Shown here one piece after another: positions 16,685-26,996 of a stretch of DNA of 64,000 nt. Position 1 is the stretch's first letter; each line of letters opens with the position of its first letter. The translations under genes and the position numbers were made by a program. The DNA is from UBA6926 sp045562535 (lineage in GTDB: Bacteria; Chloroflexota; Dehalococcoidia; UBA6926). The stretch is from the NCBI GenBank assembly GCA_045562535.1, contig JBJKVP010000006.1:88981-152980 (forward strand), given 5' to 3'. The notes beneath the pieces are model-generated. The model did not search any database. It saw only the letters and a list, made by a program, of their open reading frames with translations, and was not told the origin of the DNA.

Positions 16685-19120
16685 CTAACTAAGAGCTCCT
16701 TTCTTTTTTAAATTAGCAGTAGTTTTTTTTGAGAATCCTAATACTTCTTCAAACACGTATTGGTTATGTTCTCCCATTGCGGGGGCTGGATTGGTTGATG
16801 TCCCAGGGGTTTCTGATAAATGAACGTTCAGGCCTTGATGTTCTGTAAAGCCGAATTCTGGGTGGTCTATCTGAACAATTCCTTCGGCCCTAGATCGTAA
16901 ATGCACGTCGTGATAAAGATCTTCTGCGTTCATTACGGCGCTGGCGGGGACTCCTGCTTTTTGAAGGATCCTTGCTACGGTTGTTGCTGTGAACTGGTTT
17001 GTCCATTCATTTAATCGTTGATCTAGTGCCTCTTTATTAGCGACTCTGCTATCTATATTTGAATACTCCGTTTGTTCTGCCCAGCTGGGTGAACCGATAG
17101 CGGTCTTTAGATTTTCCCATTGTTCTTGATTTTGTATTGAGATTGCGCACCATGAGTCGTAGCCTACACAAGAATAAACATCATGAGGAGCAGCTTCGCT
17201 TGAGTTGTTGCCAACAGGTTTCGGAGGCCGCTGATTGTGAGTATAGTCAATTATTCCGACGCCCAGGAAATGCGCCATCGCTTCCAGTTGGGCTATTTCA
17301 ATAAGTTGGCCACTACCTGTCCGATCTCGATATTCCAATGCTCCAACGACTGACATGGCGCCCAATATCGCGGCAACGTAATCTGGGAATGGCATTTTCA
17401 CCCTTGTGTCCAGCGGGCTACTTTCTGCACCCCAGAGGTGAGTGAGTCCGGTCATGCCCATTACTTGCTGTCCATAAGATCGGTATTCATGGATAGGACC
17501 AGAAGATCCCATTCCTGGCATTGATAGCATGATAATATCTTCTTTATATTTTTTTACTTCGGAGTAACTAATCCCTAGTTTCTCCATAACTCCTGGCCTA
17601 AAATGCTCTATAATCACGTCACTCTTTTTAACCAATTGGAAGAAAGTCTCTTTCCCCTCTTTGGTCCTGATGTCGATGGTGACACTGAGTTTATTTCTGT
17701 TCATATCAGTGTAATTAGTCCCCATTGTTCTTGGGTTCTCTAATCCTTCGGATTCTATTTTTATTACCTCTGCGCCAAAGAATCCTAGATACATTGCTCC
17801 AATAAATCCTGCATGCGCTCTTGTTAGATCTATCACTCTTATACCTGTTAGAGGAGAATCTAAGGATGTTATGGGCGGTGTTTTTTTAGCTGATGCCGGT
17901 GTTTTTTTAATGGAAGCTTTTCCTCTTAACTGCTCTTTTATTTCTTTGGTATGTTCACCAATGGTTGGAGCTGGGCGTGACGCTTGCCACTTAGACTTTT
18001 CGTAGATTACAGGGGGTCCTGGTCTCTTAAATTTTCCGATTACCGGATGATCTTCTTCGACTATGAACCCTCTTTCTTCTACGTGAGGGTGCTTAACAAA
18101 CTCTTCCATTTTTAGTAGAGGGACTATAGGAATTCCGCCTTTTTGCCCTTTTTCTACAAGTTCATCCCTGTTAACCTGTATCGCGAATTCTTGAACGAAA
18201 GAATCAATCATTTCTCTATTCTCAGTTCGAACCTCTCGTTTTTGCCAAAGCGGGTCTGACAGAATGGGATGGTCAAGAACGTTTCGGGCGAGTCTTCCAA
18301 AATGCTCGTCTGAATAAACTGAGATATTTACGTATCCAGAATCGGCTGTGTGATAAGTGTTGACCGCACCAAAAGCAGTGTGAGAACCTTCCCTTCTAGT
18401 GATCATATCTAGATACTGGTATCTGGATATATAGCTATTTTGAAGCCATAAAACAACCTCTTGCCTAGATACGTCTATGTGTTGTCCATTACCCGCAAGA
18501 ATTGATTTTGCCCTAATAGCTAAGAGTGCTCCAAATGCTCCATGAATTGAGGCAAATTGAGACAAAAGCTCGAATGGGGCCATGCAGGGAGCAGCATTAT
18601 CGTCACCGTTCGCATACATTATTCCCCCTGCTGCTGCTGCTATCAGTTCTCCGCCTACCCAACTTGCTTTTGGGCCAGACTGCCCGAAAGGAGTAATCGA
18701 TATATATATTAGATTTGGGTTAAGATCGTGTATGGTTTCATAATCTAACCCTAAAGTTTTCAGAAACCCTGGCTGAAAATCTTCGACTAGAATATCGGCT
18801 TGCTGAATCAAGTCGACCAAGACACTCCGGTCTTCATCCGAAGATGTGAAATCTAAAACAATACTCCTCTTACTTCTGTTTGCATTGATAAATGATAAGC
18901 TCCGTTCAGGGCCAGCAATATCTTCAGCAAAAGGGCCAATTGACCTTGAGGGGTCGCCCCCTGAAGGCTCTACCTTTATCACATCTGCGCCTAGATCACC
19001 TAAAGTCCTTGCGCACATTTGCGACAGGTGACTAGTTAAATCTATAACGCTATATCCGTCCAGTATGGAAGTAGCGGTATTGGACTGCTGATCAATAGCC
19101 ATGGTTATCTCATTTTCCAT
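16685..19120 (-). CDS. Tandem-fused family III (CaiB/BaiF) CoA-transferase, double length
   Basis: An 811-residue protein with two full CoA-transferase domains. The first spans about residues 18-385 (GYSVIDLTSHLSQMCARTL, then VIKVEPSGGDPSR), and the second runs from about 428 (TGIRVIDLTRAHAGFIGAM, then VIKIESEG) to the end. A Lys/Pro/Thr-rich linker (about 400-425) joins them. Single-domain members are about 400 residues and work as interlocked dimers, so this may be a dimer made from one chain with one or two active sites. The ATG at 19120 overlaps the end of the enoyl-CoA hydratase gene by 16 bases; a second ATG six codons later is possible. Probably translated in series with the hydratase. 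Confidence 0.88.
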   Translation of the reverse strand: MENEITMAIDQQSNTATSILDGYSVIDLTSHLSQMCARTLGDLGADVIKVEPSGGDPSRSIGPFAEDIAGPERSLSFINANRSKRSIVLDFTSSDEDRSVLVDLIQQADILVEDFQPGFLKTLGLDYETIHDLNPNLIYISITPFGQSGPKASWVGGELIAAAAGGIMYANGDDNAAPCMAPFELLSQFASIHGAFGALLAIRAKSILAGNGQHIDVSRQEVVLWLQNSYISRYQYLDMITRREGSHTAFGAVNTYHTADSGYVNISVYSDEHFGRLARNVLDHPILSDPLWQKREVRTENREMIDSFVQEFAIQVNRDELVEKGQKGGIPIVPLLKMEEFVKHPHVEERGFIVEEDHPVIGKFKRPGPPVIYEKSKWQASRPAPTIGEHTKEIKEQLRGKASIKKTPASAKKTPPITSLDSPLTGIRVIDLTRAHAGFIGAMYLGFFGAEVIKIESEGLENPRTMGTNYTDMNRNKLSVTIDIRTKEGKETFFQLVKKSDVIIEHFRPGVMEKLGISYSEVKKYKEDIIMLSMPGMGSSGPIHEYRSYGQQVMGMTGLTHLWGAESSPLDTRVKMPFPDYVAAILGAMSVVGALEYRDRTGSGQLIEIAQLEAMAHFLGVGIIDYTHNQRPPKPVGNNSSEAAPHDVYSCVGYDSWCAISIQNQEQWENLKTAIGSPSWAEQTEYSNIDSRVANKEALDQRLNEWTNQFTATTVARILQKAGVPASAVMNAEDLYHDVHLRSRAEGIVQIDHPEFGFTEHQGLNVHLSETPGTSTNPAPAMGEHNQYVFEEVLGFSKKTTANLKKKGALS

Positions 19121-19899
19121 TGAGGAGATCGTCGCTCCGTGAAAGCTAACGGCCCTTCTTTAGCATCTTCGCTGCCTAAAACTTTGGCAGATAATTCTTT
19201 AGAGAAGCGTTGTGAATTTTCAGGCGACATACTTTTGCCCGTGTAAGCTATTTCTTTGATCGCCTGGACCGCAAGAGGTGCGCAGCTTTTTATTTGTTCA
19301 GCAATCCGCAAGCACGCTGCCATGACTTCCTCTCTATCTTCGACCACCTCTTGTATTAAACCTGATCGAAGCGCGTCTTCTGATGAGACTCTTTCCCCTG
19401 TCAACATTATTTTTAGTGCATCTCCTAGTGGCATCATACGGGTCAGATAATGTAGTCCGTAACCTGGCATTATGCTCCACCTTGGCTCCGGCAGCCCAAA
19501 CTGGGATTTTTTGCTAGCAACCCTTATGTCACATTGCATTGCTAATTCCAATCCTCCGGCTACACAAAACCCGTCGATGGCGGCTATTATTGGTTTCCAT
19601 ACACCTAAATCAGGAATATATTGGGACCCTAAGCTTGCTTCTGCAAAAGCTGATAACCCCTCTTCCTGCCTTTCGTTGACTTCCTTTAAGTCAGCTCCTG
19701 CTGAGAAGGCTTTTCCTCCTGCTCCAGTAACTATGGCTACAAAAACTTCTGGGTCATTTTTGATTTCAATCCATGCATTATAAAGGCCTTCATTTACTGA
19801 GCTATTTAATGCGTTTAAAGCTTCGGGACGATTAATGGTCACATACGCGATGTTGTCCTTCTTCTCATAGATTACGGTGTTATTTGTTGAGTTCGCCAT
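19105..19899 (-). CDS. Enoyl-CoA hydratase/isomerase family protein
   Basis: A 264-residue crotonase-fold enzyme. The oxyanion-hole blocks are present: GGKAFSAGADLKEV (about 61-74) and the DGFCVAGGLELAMQCDIRVAS region with the second backbone NH and the GLPEP turn. In the usual hydratase alignment, Glu residues are expected near GGLELA and GLPEPR, and both are seen. Hydrates trans-2-enoyl-CoA or isomerises it. GGAGGAGA precedes the ATG. It is followed by the fused CoA-transferase with overlapping codons, so the pair probably acts on one substrate: CoA loading, then hydration. Confidence 0.88.
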   Translation of the reverse strand: MANSTNNTVIYEKKDNIAYVTINRPEALNALNSSVNEGLYNAWIEIKNDPEVFVAIVTGAGGKAFSAGADLKEVNERQEEGLSAFAEASLGSQYIPDLGVWKPIIAAIDGFCVAGGLELAMQCDIRVASKKSQFGLPEPRWSIMPGYGLHYLTRMMPLGDALKIMLTGERVSSEDALRSGLIQEVVEDREEVMAACLRIAEQIKSCAPLAVQAIKEIAYTGKSMSPENSQRFSKELSAKVLGSEDAKEGPLAFTERRSPQWKMR

Positions 19900-19941
19900 G
19901 ATCTCCTCCTAATAATTTCCTTGCTATTCTAGTTCTTTCCA

Positions 19942-20018
19942 TGGTCGGGGCGCCCAGATTTGAACTGGGGACCTCCGCGTCCCGAACGCGGCGCGCTGCC
20001 GAACTGCGCTACGCCCCG
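19942..20018 (-). tRNA. tRNA-Pro (CGG anticodon)
   Basis: Complete cloverleaf on the minus strand: acceptor CGGGGCG/CGCCCCG (typical of tRNA-Pro), D arm GCGCAGTTCGGCAGCGC, anticodon stem CCGCG/CGCGG with loop TTCGGGA (anticodon CGG), and T arm with AGTTCAAATCT. The discriminator is A and CCA is encoded (19942-19944). The roughly 195 bases between this gene and metH are AT-rich; no riboswitch could be recognised in them. Confidence 0.96.
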
Positions 20019-20214
20019 ATGATATATCAAATGTAATGTAAATCTATAAGAACTTAGGCATTTCCTTCCAATAAGTTTTTACCATATCATACGAATAATA
20101 TATATTTATTAAGTACGAAATCGTTTTTACGTAAGTTTAGAATAGAATACAGTAATAAAAGCTTTTACTCTAAATTGTTAAATATGTAATTAAAATATCT
20201 AAAGTTGGTAGTAG

Positions 20215-23200
20215 ATGGTAGATAATAATAGACCTAAAACTCTCTCAACCCTGATTGGTGAACGCATTCTGGTATTGGATGGCGCAATGGGGACTACTAT
20301 ACAAGATTTGTCACTGACCCCCGAAGATTTTGGAGGCAGCGAGTATGAAGGATGCAACGAATTCTTGAACGTAACTCGACCAGAACTTATTCGCGGCATC
20401 CATAACAAATTTCTGGAAGCTGGAGCCGATATAATTGAGACAAATAGTTTTGGAAGTACCCCTTTAGTTTTAGCCGAATATTCCCTTCAAGACCGCGCCG
20501 AAGAGATCAGCATGCTCGCAGCTAGTAATGCAGTTGAAGAAGCAAAGCAATTTTCTACAGTTGATAAGCCTCGGTTTGTAGCCGGCTCTATGGGGCCAAC
20601 TACAAAAGCAATATCAGTCACAGGTGGCGTCTCTTGGGACGAATTAGTTGAGAGTTACCGAGTTCAAGCAAGAGGGCTTATAAGTGGAGGAGTAGATTTA
20701 CTTTTATTGGAAACTTCGCAAGATACCCTCAATGTGAAAGCGGGACTGGAAGGAATTGACAGAGCTTCAGCAGATACGTCCATTGATTTGCCTGTCGCTA
20801 TTCAGTGCACTATAGAAACTATGGGCACTACTCTAGGAGGCCAAGATATTGAAGCGTTTTATACTTCAATATCTCACCGTAATTTGATCTGGGTTGGTTT
20901 AAATTGTGCAACTGGCCCAGAGTTTATGCGTGATCACGTTAGGAGCCTAGCAGAGATTTCAAAATTCCCAGTTTCAGTAATTCCAAATGCAGGACTACCA
21001 GACGAGGATGGGGTTTATCATGAGACTCCCCAGAAGATGTCTGAAATCCTTGATTCTTTTCTTAAAGAAGGGTTGGTTAATATTGTTGGTGGATGCTGTG
21101 GGACAGGAACCAGCCATATTGATCAGATGTGCTTGTTGGTAAATAAGTATCATCCAAGAAGAATAAATTTTACGCCTGAGTCAAAGCTTTCAGGATTGGA
21201 AGCCGTCGTAGTTAATGATGATTCCAAACCAATTCTTATAGGTGAGCGAACAAATGTGTTAGGTAGCAGAAAGTTTAAAAGGTTAATTTTAGAAGGTAAA
21301 ATCGATGAAGCCTCTGAGATAGGACGCCACCAACTACGGGGTGGGGCGCACTTGTTAGATGTATGCTTACAGGATCCTGACCGTGAAGAAACACAAGACA
21401 TGATCGATTTCTTAGATGCGCTCACAAAGAAAATAAAAGCCCCATTGGTGATTGATTCTACTAGTTCAGAGGTTATAGAAGAAGCACTAAAGCGAACCCC
21501 CGGAAAATCTTTGATAAATTCAGTAAATTTGGAAAACGGGGAAGAGCGCTTCGAACAAGTAGTCCCCTTAGCTAAGAGGTATGGAGCGGCGTTGGTTGTT
21601 GGGTGCATAGATGACGATCCAGACCAAGCGCAGGCAATAACTAAGGAGCGTAAACTGGAAATAGCAACACGTTCTTATACGCTACTCACTGAAAAATATG
21701 GGGTTTTACCAGAAGATATCTATTTTGACCCATTAGTTTTCCCAATTGGAACAGGAGATAAAAATTATATTGGATCGGCAATTGAGACGATCGAAGCTAT
21801 TAAAAACATAAAACAAGCTCTCCCTTTAGCAAAGACTATTCTAGGTATATCCAACGTATCCTTTGGGCTTCCTTCAGCAGGTCGCGAAATACTCAACGCT
21901 GTTATGCTTTATCACTGCGTTTCATCTGGACTTGATACAGCAATAGTGAATACTGAAAGCACCGAACGATATGCATCTATATCGGATGAAGAACGTAAAC
22001 TTGCAGAGAATCTGATTTGGTGGGAAGGCGATGATCCTATAGCAGAATTCGCCGATCATTTTAGAGAGCGAAAAGTTAAAATTGCCCCATCAGCTAATAA
22101 AAACCTAACCTTAGACGAGCGAATATCTGGATGTATTATTGAAGGAACTAAAGAAGGACTTATACAAGACTTAGATGAGGCTCTTAAAAAATCATCGGCG
22201 TTGAATATTATCAATGGCCCTCTAATGGATGGAATGGACGAAGTCGGCAGACTATTCGCTGGGAATGAACTAATAGTGGCCGAAGTTTTACAATCCGCTG
22301 AGGTTATGAAAGCCGCGGTTGCCCACTTGGAACCGTTTATGGAATCTGGTGAGTCAAATATAAGAGGAAGTGTGCTTTTAGCGACAGTAAAAGGGGATGT
22401 TCATGATATTGGGAAAAACCTTGTGGACATTATGCTTTCAAATAACGGTTATAAAGTAATCAATCTTGGGATAAAAGTTTTGCCTCAGGAGCTAGTAAAG
22501 GCTTCTAAGGAAAATAACCCCGATATTATTGGTTTATCAGGGCTCTTAGTAAAATCAGCTCAAATGATGGTAGAGACAGTTAAAGATCTTAAAGAAGCCG
22601 GCATTGAGGTACCAGTATTGGTTGGCGGAGCTGCTTTGAGTAACAGATTTACCCGTCTTCGAATTGCACCTAACTATGGAGGCTTAGTTGCATACGCTCC
22701 AGATGCTATGGCAGGGCTTAGGATTGCTGGTGAAATACAGGATGAAGAGAAGAGAAAACAATTAGTAGTGCAAATAGATAAAGAGGCCGAGGAATTAGCT
22801 AAGCGCGCCCAGAGAGATGCGGAGCGTCGTAGCTCAGGCTTGGTAACAGAAAATAATAAAGGCTCTTCGGTAAAAGTACTTAGCCAAGTACCTGTCCCGC
22901 CAGATTTAAAGGGGCACACTATTAACGACTACGATTTGAACAAGATTTTTTCTTATATAAACCCAACGATGCTTTACGTCCGGCACTTGGGGTTCAGAGG
23001 AAAATTTACGGAAAGATTAAACGAGGGAGACGCTAAAGCTTTAGAGCTTGCAGCTAAGGTATCAGCGGTCCAAGAAATAATGTTAAAAAGAGATGATATC
23101 CAAGCCAAAGCGGTCTATAAATTTTTTCCTGCAGAAGCGGCGGGCAATGATGTTAAGTTATTCACAAGTGATGGAACTAGCTCGACATTCAAATTTGGAA

Positions 23201-23724
23201 GACAAACGGCAGGAGACCATTTATGTTTATCTGATTATGTGTTGCCGCAACTATCAGATAAAACTGATTACACTGCTTTATTTGTTACCAATATTGGACC
23301 TGGTGTTCGAAATTTAGCAGAGGAATGGAATGAAAAAGGTGATTATTTAGCATCACATATATTGCAAGTGCTAGCATTAGAAGGTGCAGAAGCCTTTGCC
23401 GAGTTGCTACATCAGCAGATAAGAAGAATGTGGGGAATCTCAGATCCTGAGGACATCACTAAAGAGCAACTTTTTAAAGCGCAGTATCATGGGAAGAGAT
23501 TCTCTTTTGGATATCCTGCATGTCCCAGGCTTGAAGATCAATTATTACTTTGGGAGTTATTAAATCCTACTGATAATATCGGCGTTCAGTTGACCGATGA
23601 ATACATGATGGATCCTGAGGCATCTGTAAGTGCGATGGTATTTCATCACCCGGATGCAAAATATTTCAATTTAGGAGCGCAAGATATTGAGCTCCTTGAA
23701 AACAGGATAAAAGGAGAGAATTAG
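20215..23724 (+). CDS. metH: Cobalamin-dependent methionine synthase MetH
   Basis: Transfers a methyl group from methyltetrahydrofolate to homocysteine through cobalamin. The 1169 residues hold all four modules. The homocysteine domain has zinc ligands C231 (GLNCATG) and C294/C295 (GGCCGTG). The pterin domain begins near ILIGERTNVLGSRKF (about 340). The B12 cap and domain carry GDVHDIGKN, with the cobalt-ligating H730, and GLSGLLVKSA. The C-terminal reactivation domain has the AdoMet region near GYPACPRLEDQ. E. coli MetH is 1227 residues, so this is full length. The start is ATG 20215. A zinc-ribbon gene follows 7 bases later. Confidence 0.97.
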   Translation: MVDNNRPKTLSTLIGERILVLDGAMGTTIQDLSLTPEDFGGSEYEGCNEFLNVTRPELIRGIHNKFLEAGADIIETNSFGSTPLVLAEYSLQDRAEEISMLAASNAVEEAKQFSTVDKPRFVAGSMGPTTKAISVTGGVSWDELVESYRVQARGLISGGVDLLLLETSQDTLNVKAGLEGIDRASADTSIDLPVAIQCTIETMGTTLGGQDIEAFYTSISHRNLIWVGLNCATGPEFMRDHVRSLAEISKFPVSVIPNAGLPDEDGVYHETPQKMSEILDSFLKEGLVNIVGGCCGTGTSHIDQMCLLVNKYHPRRINFTPESKLSGLEAVVVNDDSKPILIGERTNVLGSRKFKRLILEGKIDEASEIGRHQLRGGAHLLDVCLQDPDREETQDMIDFLDALTKKIKAPLVIDSTSSEVIEEALKRTPGKSLINSVNLENGEERFEQVVPLAKRYGAALVVGCIDDDPDQAQAITKERKLEIATRSYTLLTEKYGVLPEDIYFDPLVFPIGTGDKNYIGSAIETIEAIKNIKQALPLAKTILGISNVSFGLPSAGREILNAVMLYHCVSSGLDTAIVNTESTERYASISDEERKLAENLIWWEGDDPIAEFADHFRERKVKIAPSANKNLTLDERISGCIIEGTKEGLIQDLDEALKKSSALNIINGPLMDGMDEVGRLFAGNELIVAEVLQSAEVMKAAVAHLEPFMESGESNIRGSVLLATVKGDVHDIGKNLVDIMLSNNGYKVINLGIKVLPQELVKASKENNPDIIGLSGLLVKSAQMMVETVKDLKEAGIEVPVLVGGAALSNRFTRLRIAPNYGGLVAYAPDAMAGLRIAGEIQDEEKRKQLVVQIDKEAEELAKRAQRDAERRSSGLVTENNKGSSVKVLSQVPVPPDLKGHTINDYDLNKIFSYINPTMLYVRHLGFRGKFTERLNEGDAKALELAAKVSAVQEIMLKRDDIQAKAVYKFFPAEAAGNDVKLFTSDGTSSTFKFGRQTAGDHLCLSDYVLPQLSDKTDYTALFVTNIGPGVRNLAEEWNEKGDYLASHILQVLALEGAEAFAELLHQQIRRMWGISDPEDITKEQLFKAQYHGKRFSFGYPACPRLEDQLLLWELLNPTDNIGVQLTDEYMMDPEASVSAMVFHHPDAKYFNLGAQDIELLENRIKGEN

Positions 23725-23731
23725 ATATAGT

Positions 23732-24655
23732 ATGGGACAAAGTTACTACTATTACGAGGGAGTAAAGACATTTACCTCAAACCTGGATAAAAACCAGGTG
23801 GTGTACGGAGGTGTGCTTCCTATGGCGAAAATGGCTACAGGGGATTGGGTTCGCCTTGTAATCTTCCCATTGATTTTGGACCAGGAAATAAAATCTTCTG
23901 GTAAATCAGTAAAAACAAAATACATTTTCTTGGTACCTGATTGGGATACTGATGAAGTACAGATTTTAGGATCGAATCGATTTTATTTGAAACCACATGG
24001 GAGAATATATAAATATCAATTAGATCCTGAAGGGTGTCATGAAAATAGATCGGATCACTGGGAATCTATTTTTCTAGAAGACGTTGCCGCCGCTACTGAA
24101 GGGCTTGAGAAAATTAACATAGAGTTAATTAGAGCTTCCTCACTATTATCTGAAACTTCGTTTTTAGATTTATTAAGGATAGCCTTGAATCAACCTGAGT
24201 CTATTATTGAACTGGCAGAGAAAATATTCGGCCCCAATGATTCTTCTAGAGAACCCTCTAGTTTGGCGGGCCCTGTTTGCAGAGAGTGTAAATATTCTGT
24301 AGGTGAAATGGAATATATTAAGGACTGGGATAGGATTCAATATTCCTGTTCGAGGTGTGGCAATGTTCAAGAAGCGGACATATCTGAGCAAGAGTATTGG
24401 GTACAATCCGAAGTTTTGGAATCAGCAGCTCTAGCGGTCATTGATCCAACACTAAAGATAATTAGAGAGAACGACGAATATTTAAATAGAGATTCAGTGA
24501 TTGAGGGATTTATTGATAGCAATAATAAAGGCTGGTCAGATGACTTGGATAAAATGGTAGTCCCATTTGTCGATAGTGAAAGAGGTGGGCATAGCATCAA
24601 AGATTTGATGGAATTTGCTCGTGAGTGGGATAAACCTCATGCTGAACTAGCATAG
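23732..24655 (+). CDS. Hypothetical protein with a C-terminal zinc ribbon
   Basis: A 307-residue protein I cannot assign. The N-terminal half looks beta-rich (YYYYEGVKTFTSNLD, VRLVIFPLILDQE, TKYIFLVPDWDTDEV). A helical stretch follows, then a probable zinc ribbon with C183/C186 (CREC) and C206/C209 (CSRC), and a charged helical tail. It starts 7 bases after metH and is very likely in the same transcript, with purL 71 bases downstream. No catalytic motif is visible. Context (one-carbon and purine metabolism) is suggestive but not informative enough for a function. Confidence 0.7.
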   Translation: MGQSYYYYEGVKTFTSNLDKNQVVYGGVLPMAKMATGDWVRLVIFPLILDQEIKSSGKSVKTKYIFLVPDWDTDEVQILGSNRFYLKPHGRIYKYQLDPEGCHENRSDHWESIFLEDVAAATEGLEKINIELIRASSLLSETSFLDLLRIALNQPESIIELAEKIFGPNDSSREPSSLAGPVCRECKYSVGEMEYIKDWDRIQYSCSRCGNVQEADISEQEYWVQSEVLESAALAVIDPTLKIIRENDEYLNRDSVIEGFIDSNNKGWSDDLDKMVVPFVDSERGGHSIKDLMEFAREWDKPHAELA

Positions 24656-24726
24656 AATTAATTGAGAATTGGAGTGGTATCAACTGCTACAATAGTCATG
24701 AAAATAAATCAATTATGGAGCGATAA

Positions 24727-26931
24727 ATGAACGATGTTTCTCCAGAGATCCTTGCCGAACTATCTTTGACACAAGATGAGTACAAATTAATCCTGAAAAG
24801 TTTACAACGGACTCCAAATGAGCTTGAGTTAGGAATGTTTGGGATATTGTGGAGTGAACATTGTGGTTATAAACATTCAAAAAACCTACTTAGAACTTTC
24901 CCTAATACATCTCCAAGGGTTTTAATTGGCCCTGGTGAAGAGAATGCAGGCGCAGTTTCTATAGGAGACGGTCTGGCGGTAGTTATGAAAATCGAATCTC
25001 ATAATCATCCGTCTGCTATCGAGCCGTATGAAGGAGCTGCTACGGGCGTTGGTGGGATTGTCAGAGATATTTTTAGTATGGGTGCGCGTCCTATTGCTTT
25101 GCTTAACGCTCTATTTTTTGGCCCACTTAATGAAAGCCCACGTAATGTTTTTCTTTTTGATGGAGTGGTTGCTGGTATTGGTGGATATGGGAATTGTATT
25201 GGCATACCCGATATAGGAGGTCAAGTCACCTTTGAACGCCCATATAATGGTAATCCATTGGTTAACGCAATGTGTGTTGGAATAGCACCAGAAGATGAAC
25301 TTGTTAGAGCACAAACTGGGGGCAAAGGAAACAGTTTGTTGCTTGTTGGAGCAGATACCGGTAGGGATGGGATACATGGCGCAACCTTTGCTTCCGTGGA
25401 CTTAACTGCGGAATCCGAAGAACGGAAAACAGCGGTACAGGTCGGGAACCCTTTCTTGGAAAAAGTTTTGCTGGAAGCGTGCCTCGAGATAGCAAGTGAA
25501 GGTGCTTTGATTGGTATGCAAGATCTTGGAGCAGGAGGCCTGACAAGCGCAGTCATTGAGAGCGCAGCCAGTTCAGGTAGTGGGATTGATATTGATGTGG
25601 CACTTGTGCCAAGGAGCGAAGAAGGGATGACTCCCTACGAGATTATGTTATCTGAATCCCAAGAGCGCATGTTAATCGTTGTAAATGATGACCAATATCA
25701 ATCCGCTAAAAAGATTTTTGAGAAATGGGATCTATCGTGCGTGAAGATCGGAACTGTAATCGATGGAGACACTGCAATAATTAGAGACTCTGGAGTTATT
25801 GTTGGTGAATTACCAATCAGCTCACTGGTGAATGCTCCTGCCTACGACATTCAAGGACAAGAGGATACAAAAATCATAAATTTAAGGAATGAATCTTTAG
25901 AGACTTTAGATGAGCCAACCGATAGGAACCGTACCCTATTGAAAATGCTAGATTATGGCAATATTGCGAGCAAGAAATCAGTTTACCGTCAATATGATCA
26001 CCAGGTGGGCAATAATACCCTTATTGCCCCAGGAGCAGGAGATGCTGCTGTCATGAGGATAAAAGGCACGAAAAAGGGAATAGCGTTAACCGTAGATGTT
26101 AACCCTCTAGCCTGCTATTTAGACCCATATGTTGGCGGGGCTTTGGCAGTAATAGAGGCCGCTCGTAATATTTCATGCGTTGGTGCTACTCCCTTGGCTA
26201 TCACCGACTGTTTAAATTTTGGAAACCCCGAACGCCCAGAGATTGCTTATCAATTGACAGAAGCAATAAGAGGAATGGCAGATGCCTGTCGTGAATTGGA
26301 ACTTCCAGTTATAAGCGGAAATGTTAGTTTATATAACGAATCGCAGGATGGAGCAATTTATCCAACCCCTACTGTAGGGATGGTTGGTTTGTTGGAAGAT
26401 GTGGAACATAGAAACGGAGCTGGGTTTGTCTCAGAAGGAGATCAGATTTTCTTGCTCGGTAGGGAGAATTTGGAATCCCAAATACAAGATTTAGGTGGGT
26501 CTAGTTATTTATCTGTGATACATGGGAAAATAAGTGGTGCTCCACAATTAGATTTCAGTCTTGAGAAAAATGTCCAAGGATTTATTCGAGATGCGAGTAA
26601 TAAAAATTTAATCAATTCAGCCCACGATGTTTCTGAAGGAGGTCTTATTGTTGCGATTGCTGAATCTTGCATAATGGGTAATATGGGAGCCTCAATCAGT
26701 GAACCCCTACCCAAAGAAGCTTCTTTGGATTCCTGCCTATTCGCTGAAACTCCTGGTAGGATCGTTGTTTCAGTTTCCCAAACTGTTGCCAATGAGTTCA
26801 AATCGCTTGCAATGGAGTCACAAATACCTATATATTCTTTGGGTGTCGTAAGTGGGGACAAGCTCAAATGGGCTGGCACAATCGACGTTTCTCTCGAGAG
26901 CCTAAGGGAAGCTTGGGAAGAAGCACTTTAA
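24727..26931 (+). CDS. purL: Phosphoribosylformylglycinamidine synthase II (PurL)
   Basis: Converts FGAR to FGAM with ATP and ammonia supplied by PurQ/PurS. The 734 residues match the small PurL type. Markers are ELGMFGILWSEHCGYKHSK (about 35-53), GDGLAVVMKIESHNHPSAIEP, the ATGVGGIVRDIFSMGARPI stretch, GMQDLGAGGLTSA, and NPLACYLDPYVGGALAV with HDVSEGGL in the second half. The ATG at 24727 has a GGAG site. No purQ or purS is in the window. It lies between the metH group and the rplI-dnaB group, all in the same direction. Confidence 0.96.
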   Translation: MNDVSPEILAELSLTQDEYKLILKSLQRTPNELELGMFGILWSEHCGYKHSKNLLRTFPNTSPRVLIGPGEENAGAVSIGDGLAVVMKIESHNHPSAIEPYEGAATGVGGIVRDIFSMGARPIALLNALFFGPLNESPRNVFLFDGVVAGIGGYGNCIGIPDIGGQVTFERPYNGNPLVNAMCVGIAPEDELVRAQTGGKGNSLLLVGADTGRDGIHGATFASVDLTAESEERKTAVQVGNPFLEKVLLEACLEIASEGALIGMQDLGAGGLTSAVIESAASSGSGIDIDVALVPRSEEGMTPYEIMLSESQERMLIVVNDDQYQSAKKIFEKWDLSCVKIGTVIDGDTAIIRDSGVIVGELPISSLVNAPAYDIQGQEDTKIINLRNESLETLDEPTDRNRTLLKMLDYGNIASKKSVYRQYDHQVGNNTLIAPGAGDAAVMRIKGTKKGIALTVDVNPLACYLDPYVGGALAVIEAARNISCVGATPLAITDCLNFGNPERPEIAYQLTEAIRGMADACRELELPVISGNVSLYNESQDGAIYPTPTVGMVGLLEDVEHRNGAGFVSEGDQIFLLGRENLESQIQDLGGSSYLSVIHGKISGAPQLDFSLEKNVQGFIRDASNKNLINSAHDVSEGGLIVAIAESCIMGNMGASISEPLPKEASLDSCLFAETPGRIVVSVSQTVANEFKSLAMESQIPIYSLGVVSGDKLKWAGTIDVSLESLREAWEEAL

Positions 26932-26996
26932 AAAAATATATTTAAACTCTATAATCATTTATTCCGTGAGCAGCAATTTAGGAGGCAGCAATAACG

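Noticed and set aside
20019..20214. Possible cobalamin or SAM riboswitch before metH
   Set aside because: The 195-base AT-rich gap shows no recognisable B12-box or SAM-box sequence; I could not fold it.
21150..21608. Long minus-strand frame inside metH
   Set aside because: Shadow of the metH reading frame, without a ribosome-binding site or recognisable protein.
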